Shown here: positions 42,104-50,999 of the stretch, piece by piece
Layout of the letters: each line of letters starts with the position of its first letter
How positions within the stretch are numbered: the first letter of the stretch is position 1
Assembly (NCBI GenBank): GCA_964019425.1
Contig: OZ025836.1
Coordinates: 124,001-188,000, forward strand
Reading direction: 5' to 3'
DNA length: 64,000 nucleotides
From: Flectonema sp. DT1601
Taxonomy: Eukaryota; Euglenozoa; Diplonemea; Diplonemida; Diplonemidae
Program-made: the position numbers and the translations under genes
The notes under the pieces: model-generated
What the model was told of the DNA's origin: nothing
The model's database searches: none
The model's input: the letters and a program-made list of their open reading frames with translations, nothing else

Positions 42104-43698
42104 CACAGGCTTGTTTCCAGTTGCTCACAAAAACGGAACAAAAAAAAAAATAAAAATAAAATAAAAAAAACACCTACCACACATATAACACCACGTCCCT
42201 CAGTGTTTATACTGGTAATTTGGTCGGGGCTAGGATGTCCCAAGGAAGGCAAGAAAAAAAAAAAACATCATATTAAAAAAAAAAAGATGCTGATTCACAT
42301 ATTCCTCCGATGTATATGCAGATCAAAGCAGACAAATAGTCAGATAGCGAGTCCAACAAGCCAGCCGAGTAAAAGTGGAAGAATACCCAAAGAGGGTTCC
42401 CCGATACTGCAGCACGTGGTCGAACCGATCCTGAGAGGATCATTTCGTTAATTTGACACAGGACGTACTATTGTATTGTCCAATGTGTGTATGCAGATTG
42501 AAGCAAACAAGATATGCTGCAGAAAGAAAGAAAAAAAGAGAAAAAAAAATTATCGTTACACCAATACCGCAAGAATTAAGGGGGAAAAAAAAAAAAAAAA
42601 GGTTTTGTGGGTTTTCTATTCTCTTTTTTCATATTTTTTCCCTTTTTTTTTTTTTTATAGAAAAGCTTTTCTTTGGTGTACGAAAAGAAAACATAATTTT
42701 CTAACAAGGTTTTTACTACAATTTTTAAAAAAACAGGAACAAAACGCAACCGCTCTGTCAAATTGACTAAACGGCTTCTTTGCAAAGAAAGACCGGTAGT
42801 TTAACAATCTCAAAAAGATTATTTTTCTCCCGATCTCTTTTTTTTTTTTTTTTTTTTTTTTTTTCCCCCTTCCTTTTTTTTTCTTTGTTAGTTAGCATTA
42901 ACTGTATTAGCGAGAGTTATCACAAATAAAAATAAATTATCAAATCAATCAATGAGTCGTAAGGACAACAAACAAAAAATGGTTGGGTTTCGGGCCAAAA
43001 AAATTTAAAATATATATTTCTTCGGACCATACCCCTAGGGGGTACGCATCGTATTTGCCCGTAGCTTTTTTTTTTTTTTGTTAGTTGGTACACAGAAAAA
43101 CAGCAGAACCAATCCAAAAATAGCTGCTTCTGAAGAATTCAGCAACGGATTATTAAATAATTCAGTAAAAAAGGGGGATGTTATTTTAATTTAATTTAAC
43201 AAAATAGATTAAATAGCACTAATTGTTATAACCATCAAGAAACTTGGAACGTTAACTTTTTTTTTTTTTTTTTTTGCATTATTTCCCAGAATATTTTTGT
43301 ACTCACAGCGCAGCTTAACTGCAACTGAGGCAGTGAAAAAAAAAAAGTTGCACCTTTGCAGTGTGCTTGTTCCGTGGGTTCTTCGTTTAAATAGTGTCAG
43401 GAAGTCTTTTATTAGAATAAAACAAAACACAACCCGTCAGGCGGCCAGACAAACGTATGACGCGAAGCGACACAAAAAACCTCGAATGGGCTCGCAAGCA
43501 TTGATTCTTATTCAGAATATAAATAAAAGGGGGAATTTTGATGCGAGGGGGGGGAAAAAAAAAAATAAAAAACCATTCAGACTAGCCTTATATTTCGTTG
43601 AAAAGCAGACAGAATCCTGTCGCACAGAGTAAAATAAATTATGACCATAAGAAATAACGGGTTTCAATCTGAATAGTTTTCTCCGACTACGTCGGTAC

Positions 43699-43729
<31 letters not shown>

Positions 43730-44955
43730 ATCACACCTATAAACCACTTCTAAAATGTTGAGAAACTTTTCTTTAATTCTGACACAAATCCTTTTTTTTT
43801 TTTTTTTTTTTTTTTAAACATAATCAGAGAAACTAACAAACCATAAGACGGAATTATTGACAAAAAAATAGAGACAATTTTTGGGGAAAAAAAAAGGATT
43901 TGAGAAACTTTATTTGTTTTATTCATTTATTTATATATTTATTTTCTGAAAAACACTTTTCGCAGACTGACTACACAGAAACTTTCAAACACCAAAAAAA
44001 AAAAATAAATAAATAAATAAAAACGCACAATACGAATTAACCTGATTTTTTTTATTAATCAAAGCAACAAAGGGATGGCTGACTGCGAGAAGAACTAAGG
44101 GAAAAAAAAAAAAAAAAAAAAAAAAAAACAACTTGGGACTGAAGCATAGTGTAGCTTTTCGTTTAAACGCAGACAGAATCCTGTCAGTTTCCTCTGAATT
44201 TTTTTTGTAACCAAAGTAAATTAACATAGATGTTTGGCGTAGTTCTTTTTTTTTTTTTTTTTTCCTTTCTCTTGAAGACACATGTCCCTTATGCAAAAAG
44301 AAAAGAAAACCTAAAAGCCACACTGGAATCAACAATCAGCCCATCAAGCATACTAATGCTGATTGCTCAGAATGATTTAAAGGCTAAATTCATTTGTCAC
44401 ACTACCTGCGAGAAGGAAATTCACAACCTTCCGCAGCCATTTTTATTTTTATTTTTATTTTTCTTATAAACATAGAGCTAGAGATAAAAGCTCCAGTTGT
44501 GAAGGCAATTCATGTTTCTTTCTCAAACATCTGTCAGGCCGTCGATTGAAAAAAGCCAGGAGTCAACCAAAGGGGTGTGTGAACGGGAATCACAAGTCAG
44601 AATATTCCTCAGCATATAAAATAGAAAGTGAGGAGAGGGCGGGATGAAGTGAGACCTAACAAAACAGTACTTACTTGAGAGGGGGATGAGAGTTATTGAA
44701 TGAACACATCTTGGGACATAAGGATAAATTTTTTTTTCTTTTTTTTTTTTTTTTTCTCTTTCTCTCTTTTTTTTTTTTTTTTTTTTTTTTTTCCTTCCCC
44801 TCCCCCCCCTTCCCATTAAATTTATTTACCAGCTTTCCACTAATTGAAAGTGATTACGAAGACACTAAACAGTTATACCATATTGCTACTAATGTATAAA
44901 AAAATGATGTCAAACCCAAACAATAACTTGTATGCGACGCCTTGTTCTAATACTA
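39049..44955. other. Gene-poor, homopolymer-rich region (5.9 kb)
   Basis: The largest region without a supported gene. It is dominated by poly-A and poly-T runs of 10-35 nt; open frames here are Lys- or Phe-rich by-products of those runs. It contains one R1 repeat copy (43572-43725). It must include the 3' UTR of the cyclase gene and the leader of the 332-aa gene. I found no tRNA, rRNA or conserved protein motif on either strand. A strand switch is not indicated, since genes on both sides are on minus. Confidence 0.5.
43572..43725 (+). repeat. SINE-like repeat R1, copy 2
   Basis: The same start (ACCATTCAGACTAGCC) and the same 3' hairpin (CTCCGACTACGTCGGTAC) as copy 1, followed by ~27 A. The middle is more diverged and carries GACAGAATCCTGTC, itself a small hairpin. 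It is intergenic. The stem changes keep pairing in the terminal hairpin (loop TAC in place of TTC). Confidence 0.75.
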
Positions 44956-47900
44956 TTATTTTGCTATGTATCTGGAAGCAGCAGGAGCAGCAGGTCTGAG
45001 AGGCTGGTTGATACCGATGTTGATTCCAATTGGAGAAGTTGCTGGACTTTTATCTCTGAAAGAAGGAGACGAAGATGCTAAATCGACATCGAGCTTTCCT
45101 CTATTCGATCCTTTCGACCTTATAGATTGCAGTCTTGCAAACGCAGATGAACCGTGGCCTAACCATGTGTCTGTAGGTCTTTCTCGTAGGTCAAGAGACA
45201 TGTGATATGTTGCTTTTTTGTTTTTCGCTACAGCTAACTCACAATTAGATTTTATAAATAATAAGGCATCAACATTTCCCTTTTGTTCTATTACGACATC
45301 GTGATTTCCACAATTAAGAGCTGAACAACGTGTGCATGTAACTCTATCACAATCGGTACAATAAAAATTACTAATACCTGGTCTACATGATTCACACTGG
45401 CGAGTCTTCAGAACTGCGTCTATAGTTGATCGTATTTTTTGAAGTGCTGGCTTTGATCTTTTCTGAAGACACTCCATCACTAACTCTTTGAAGTCTTTAT
45501 CCCAACTTGGGTCTGGTGGTCCTTCTGGTGAGAATCCCCAACTAGACATTGTGGCTGACAGAGTTGCTATATTTATCTCATGGATTGTAGTAGTCGTGTT
45601 ATCTGAGTGCCAAACATCAATAGGACGCGCACAATCAGAAATCGTTGGATCTTCAGGTACGCCATAACTACCAGGCATGGTTGTTGCTAAACAGTACGAA
45701 CCGATGTCACTCGCATGTCTACTGATTGCGACAGCAAGATCAACAGCACCTCCAATTGCAATTATTGCTTTTTGAACTTCATTACCGACTCTACCACTTA
45801 AAGTTAAACCTGTCGACAATCCGACATGTAGCAGACCTCCCCAAACTTCATGTGATTGAACCACCGTTTGATAACCTTTCGGAAGAACTACTGTTTTAGG
45901 AGTTGGTATCAGTGGAGGCATACCTTCAGATCTCGGTAGAGGAGGTTTATCATTCTTACTTAGTCCATTAGGTATCATAACAGGACTTGACGGAGGTGAG
46001 ATAGCTGAGTCAGCAGCAGAGCTGACAGGTGATGCCGGTGCTTGATGCAAATCATCCAACTTAACGCTGATCATTAATTTATGAATACCTGCTGATCGTA
46101 ATCCAACAGCAAATCTAATCGAGTGAGTTATGTGTTGAAGGCATCTCTTTGATAGATTCCAAGTAATACAAAAGATTCCTCCCACAGCTCCTTGTGACAC
46201 TCCTTGAGTTCTAATTGCCTGGTCTAGGATGGTTGCATAAAAAACGTTTACTGAATCAGCTGCGTCACTTGTGTGTTTTAAATACTTAAAATTCATAGAT
46301 ATCGCAGCTACGGTTGAGTGATTCGCATGAAAATTGGTCTTCACGACCTTTGTGTGTGTTGCTGGTGATGAGAGAGATGTGTGCCTGTCGAGTAATTTTG
46401 GATTTTCTCCATCTTTTTTAGTGTTTAGCGCAACTACTATTTCTGCTCTACGATCTCTTAACTCACTTGGAAGAATACAAGTGATACTTGATAACTTTGT
46501 TACTCCTTTGAGCGGTACTTTTCCGAGTTGAATTTGATCAAGTCCATCAAAATCAGCCAACCTGATTGAGGAGAGTACTTCTTCAGTTACTGCAACTGAT
46601 CCTCCAGCTGCGACACCTTCTACACGAGCTGCCTTGTTGATTGTGTTTCCAAAGAAATCAATTCTTCCTGTCATCGGATTCTTTTGAGGATCAACTTCTC
46701 CACAGTGAACACCAATTCTAACTCTTGGACCACCCCATACATTCTGTCCACTGTCCGTCTTGTGTTCAGTGCATAATGGTAATTCAAGAAGTGATGGAGG
46801 CCACTTTTGTAGTGTTAGCGCAACTTGAACCTTTAGTGCAAAATTAACAGCATTCGTAACTTCTCTAAATGCTACCATGAAAGCATCACCAATTGTTTTA
46901 ACTTCGTATCCACCAGTTTCTTCAATTACACTTCTCATGACTGTGTTGTGAAGTTGTAAACCACTCTTCATACCTGTTGGACTTGCTTCCCAAAGTTGTG
47001 TTGAACTCTGAATGTCTGTAAACACGATTGCTATAAAGTTCGGAGGATTATTTTCATATGATAAACTTAATTCTGATTGAGTACCACCACCCTGATTTGG
47101 ATTATCTGTTGATTGGAAATGTTGCAAGTCATCTTGAGATCCATCCAACAGACCTGAAGGTAAGTACGGTCGATATGAATTCAGATTATCAACAAGTGAA
47201 GAAAATGATGTTAATAAAGAATATGGAACTTCATCAATCGATTCTTTTATGAGGTTGTTAGCTGATTCTAGATCGAGCCTCACAAGACTTCTTGCGATTT
47301 CCTCTGAAAGTGATATCGATGAAATCATTCTTTCATCTTCGACATCTCCGACGTAGAATCTTTCAATAATCTTTCGAGCATCTAATGAGTGAGCTTCTTT
47401 ATTAAAAGGTTCAGTAGCATCTTTACCAGCGTGCTCTAATACTACTTCTTGACCCCCAGGATGTTTATCAAGCCAAGTCTTAATAGCGAAGACTCGTCCG
47501 TGAAGAACAACCCACGGATCTGATGCTGTAGTGTCATGCGTTGCGATTTCTTGCCAAGAAATCTTTGATGAATTACTAGCTAAGTTACGTGGTCGGTTTA
47601 TCCTTCTTATATAGAAGAAACTCTTTATGAACTCAAAAGATAAAATCATCGCAACATTACCGGCTATTCCGATAAGGGCTACTTCACGGAGACTGTCTGT
47701 AGTGTCAGGATCTGTCATCCTCAGTTTTTTAAATCCAGAAAAACATTGCACTATTGCAATGATAGTCGCTAAGGCACCAAGACCAGGATGGACGAATGCG
47801 AATAAAGCTCTACCTCTGTGAGATTTAGTAGGAACTAATCCTGGTCCCAATGTTCCAATAATGGGCGTACACACGAGTAAAACGAAGACTACATAACCCC

Positions 47901-48726
47901 AAATATTGTGATTTCCATGATCGATTTCTGATCCAGTTGTTCGAAAATGTTGATAGGCAATAGCAAAACCAGCCACTACTAGTATGCAAGCGAGCATCAT
48001 GAGCCCGACGTGAAGTTTAAAGGCAAGACCAATACTGCCTCTTTTAATGCTGTTTCCGAGTGTGAAAACAGGTTTTCCGTATCGTTTAATGATTATACCG
48101 AACGGAACTAAATAACACCAAGCAACAATCATAAGTGCTGCGTGTGCTTTACGATAATCTTTCATTGTGGTGTCTTCTGATAGCTCTGCCGTGACGAAAT
48201 TTAAAGTCCGAGCAGCTGATTGTGAAGCATCATGAGTGTTTAAGTCTAAAAAATTAAGATCTCTTGCGATATTAATAGGAACAGCTCCAGTTTGAAACCC
48301 AATTGATGATCGAGTAAATCTAATAATTGCTGAGCCACCTGAATTTGTGTAAGAGGTTCCTGTTAAGTTCATATTAACACCTTCAGCATCGTTAGGTACG
48401 ACACCATCAAGAGACCTTGCAGACAAACTGTATGAAGATACCCCTGCTGAAGTTCCTATTATTGCTACTGCTGGAGCCATAACTCCGGCTGTTGTTGGGA
48501 ATCCAACCCCCAGCCATCCAGATGTAGCTGCGCTTCTCACGGCGATATGAATTATCTGAGCTTCCCGTTCCCAAGTCCAGTGCAACTCACAACCAGGTGG
48601 TGCGGTTTGCACAAAACAACTGTAGTCAGATGTTGAATTGAATAGCAGCGCTGATGGAGCACACCCGACTGCCAGCTGCCCCCATAATGCGATGCATAAT
48701 AGCAGTAACCCGATACCGGGCTTCAT
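44956..48726 (-). CDS. DOMON-cytochrome b561-cytochrome b5-nucleotide cyclase-B-box fusion
   Basis: An intronless frame of 1256 residues with an AACAG acceptor 5 nt before the ATG. Order: signal peptide (1-22); DOMON-like domain (~45-180; GWLGVGFP); cytochrome b561-like membrane region (~190-375) with candidate heme His near 194, 239, 273 and 313; cytochrome b5 domain (~385-465) with its heme pair, HPGG (H422) and EAHS (H446); class III cyclase (~562-760) with both metal Asp (FTDIQ D571, IGDAF D614) and the FGNTINKAARVEG block; a second degenerate cyclase-like region; a B-box-type zinc finger (CESC...CTDC...CTRC...H); and a disordered tail. It looks like a membrane cyclase whose output could follow electron transfer across the membrane. 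cAMP versus cGMP is unknown; trypanosomatid relatives make cAMP. Confidence 0.85.
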   Translation of the reverse strand: MKPGIGLLLLCIALWGQLAVGCAPSALLFNSTSDYSCFVQTAPPGCELHWTWEREAQIIHIAVRSAATSGWLGVGFPTTAGVMAPAVAIIGTSAGVSSYSLSARSLDGVVPNDAEGVNMNLTGTSYTNSGGSAIIRFTRSSIGFQTGAVPINIARDLNFLDLNTHDASQSAARTLNFVTAELSEDTTMKDYRKAHAALMIVAWCYLVPFGIIIKRYGKPVFTLGNSIKRGSIGLAFKLHVGLMMLACILVVAGFAIAYQHFRTTGSEIDHGNHNIWGYVVFVLLVCTPIIGTLGPGLVPTKSHRGRALFAFVHPGLGALATIIAIVQCFSGFKKLRMTDPDTTDSLREVALIGIAGNVAMILSFEFIKSFFYIRRINRPRNLASNSSKISWQEIATHDTTASDPWVVLHGRVFAIKTWLDKHPGGQEVVLEHAGKDATEPFNKEAHSLDARKIIERFYVGDVEDERMISSISLSEEIARSLVRLDLESANNLIKESIDEVPYSLLTSFSSLVDNLNSYRPYLPSGLLDGSQDDLQHFQSTDNPNQGGGTQSELSLSYENNPPNFIAIVFTDIQSSTQLWEASPTGMKSGLQLHNTVMRSVIEETGGYEVKTIGDAFMVAFREVTNAVNFALKVQVALTLQKWPPSLLELPLCTEHKTDSGQNVWGGPRVRIGVHCGEVDPQKNPMTGRIDFFGNTINKAARVEGVAAGGSVAVTEEVLSSIRLADFDGLDQIQLGKVPLKGVTKLSSITCILPSELRDRRAEIVVALNTKKDGENPKLLDRHTSLSSPATHTKVVKTNFHANHSTVAAISMNFKYLKHTSDAADSVNVFYATILDQAIRTQGVSQGAVGGIFCITWNLSKRCLQHITHSIRFAVGLRSAGIHKLMISVKLDDLHQAPASPVSSAADSAISPPSSPVMIPNGLSKNDKPPLPRSEGMPPLIPTPKTVVLPKGYQTVVQSHEVWGGLLHVGLSTGLTLSGRVGNEVQKAIIAIGGAVDLAVAISRHASDIGSYCLATTMPGSYGVPEDPTISDCARPIDVWHSDNTTTTIHEINIATLSATMSSWGFSPEGPPDPSWDKDFKELVMECLQKRSKPALQKIRSTIDAVLKTRQCESCRPGISNFYCTDCDRVTCTRCSALNCGNHDVVIEQKGNVDALLFIKSNCELAVAKNKKATYHMSLDLRERPTDTWLGHGSSAFARLQSIRSKGSNRGKLDVDLASSSPSFRDKSPATSPIGINIGINQPLRPAAPAASRYIAK

Positions 48727-50999
48727 GAGGGCTGTTAGATAATAATATAATTAATTCTTCACACGCAGTAAAGACAATTCGAAAAGGAAGACGGATCTTC
48801 GCAGCTTACTATGTTTTTTTTAAATTTTCCTGTAAAAACAAGATATGTCATGGTAATAAAAAATAATAACAAATCTTTATTTTTTTTTTTTTAAAAACTA
48901 TTTTGAGTGACCAGAAAAACAATAACGGGATAAAAGAAAGAAAACGTGACAAAGGAAGGTAAAAAAACTTAAAGCTTTCAGAAAGAGAGGCAGTTTTCAG
49001 GAGAAAACCGTCCCCGGTGGGAGAACAAATATTTCACTAATTTCATTTAGTAACTTCGCTTCGTCGGAGTGCGATGGAGTACACCGCACAATTATCCTAA
49101 ACTCTTTACTGCTTTTTGCAGTCTTCACAAACAAAACGGAATAATCAGAGAAAAGCCGAAATTCCTGTTTCACTTTTTTCGCCATTAACACGTATTGCCA
49201 GGAGACAGAAAAGCAAAAAACTTGGTTTGCGAAACAAGCGTCAAGCAAGTGAAACTGACATCAGCCGCGCGATTATATATATTTATTTATTTATTCACTT
49301 TAAATTGGTCTTCATGCAAATAACGAAACACAAAAAAAAAAAAGAAAAAGAACAAGTTGTATGCAACGAATATTCACCAGTCATACGTACCGATCCAATC
49401 CAACGCGACGGTGTTTTTACTACATAAAAAAAAATATAAAAGGAAAAACAAACAAAAGGAGGGCAATTTGAAAAACTAGCTAACCTAGTTGCCATGTGAG
49501 AAGCAGACAGTTAACGATAAGTTTAATCCGTGCTGTCGAATATAGGATTCGAAGGCCACGTACTACGAGTTCGAAAAACAGTAAGCACCACTAACATTAC
49601 ATCATGAACTCTATGCCTATTTATTTTTTGTATTTTATTTTTTTATTTGGGTTGGGATAAATGGTTTCTTTGAAAGAATATGCCTTTGATTATATTCACA
49701 GGACAGTCCGATATCATCGCAACCATTGAAACTAATGATCGACTTTCCGAAATGTTATTTCCTGCAAAAAAAAAAAAAAGAAAAAGAAGACCACTACATT
49801 GCTGCACTGGTTACTACTAAGGAATAAAATAAAAAAATAAAAAAAAATTCCAAACTTCATTTCATTTATTTCGGATTGTTCAGTCTATTGGTATAATGCA
49901 CCAGGTAATATCTTTTTTACCAAAGCAAGGGAAAGATACAAAACCTTTCGGCCTGTAACTTTTTTCGAGTTGTGCGGAATTTCTAAATTTAAAAAACAAA
50001 AAAAAACATTTACAAAGTTTAAGGGAAAAAAGACAAACAATAACAAGATCAAACAAAAAAAAAAAAAAAAAAAAATCTGTCAAGCAATTGTTTTGTTCAG
50101 GAATTCAATTTGTTAAGCGAGAAAGGAACGAGTTTTTTTGTTTTTTTGTTTTTTTCCTTTTTGTTTTGCTTGTTCGATTCAAAACACTTGCTTGGCAGTA
50201 TAAAACTGCACGTCAATGTAATCTAGTATTTTTTTAGGTTTTTTCCCTTCCTCCCTTCCCCGTATTTGAATTGAGGCTTATATCAACAGTGTAAAAGAAT
50301 GGAATAAAAAGAAATAAAACCTTGTTTGGGTCTATTGTTTGTGCTTAACTACGATGAACCGGGAGAACAGAGATTTGCGGGAACAACGTTGTTTAGATTG
50401 CTCAGAAAAGACGGATTGCTTGTCTTTTTTTTTTCTTTTTTTTCTTCTTTTTTTGCATTGATAGTAAAAAACATGTACTAGATTGGTTTTCCAATTTTCA
50501 TACGAGAGGGAGGAAATGAGTTCTTTTTTTTTTCTTTTTTTTTTTTTTGACGAGATGTTTTTTTTTTTTTTTTTCCGCCACTACTAATCGAGTAGAATTC
50601 CTTACAAGGAACCACTAACATTAACTTCCAAGAAACAAAACAGGAGAAGCCGAAACATGGGAGGAGAATCTGCGTTCGATAAACCCCTAAACTCCCCTAA
50701 CGATATTAACGAAAACTACAGATTTGTGGAATTGGAAAATTATACATGTAGTGCTGCTTCCCCACCTGCCAGTTGGAAGGAGAAAAACAGGACTTTTTTT
50801 TTTTTTTTTTTTCAAACTTTCAGACTCTTTCAGCTACAAATTGCAGACAACAACAAAAAAGTTTTGAAGGGACGGGAGAAAAAGTGGTAAACAACATAAC
50901 TAATAATTTCTGTACATTGCAAACATAAAACAAAACAAAACTAACGATACTGGAATCATATAATAAAGGACGGCTCATTCTTAAGAATTGAGAACTTGT
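48727..50999. other. Intergenic spacer, 2.3 kb
   Basis: A/T-rich and homopolymer-rich. It contains an R2 repeat copy (49529-49573). The minus-strand frame at 48997-49248 (83 codons) has a fairly protein-like composition but no recognised motif and no clear acceptor, so I leave it out. It separates the two DOMON-type genes. Confidence 0.5.
49529..49573 (+). repeat. Interspersed repeat R2, copy 2 (truncated)
   Basis: It shares GTGCTGTCGAATAT, GGATTCG and GGCCACGTACTAC with copy 1 (24646), then diverges after CGAGTTCG and lacks the CCCATGCC arm. Confidence 0.6.

Noticed and set aside
40978-44816. Many Lys-rich or Phe-rich frames (for example 40978-41205 and 44523-44816)
   Set aside because: They are translations of poly-A and poly-T runs, without domains or plausible starts.
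48997-49248. 83-codon minus-strand frame in the spacer
   Set aside because: The composition is somewhat protein-like, but there is no motif, no clear acceptor and no family; support is too thin to list as a gene.
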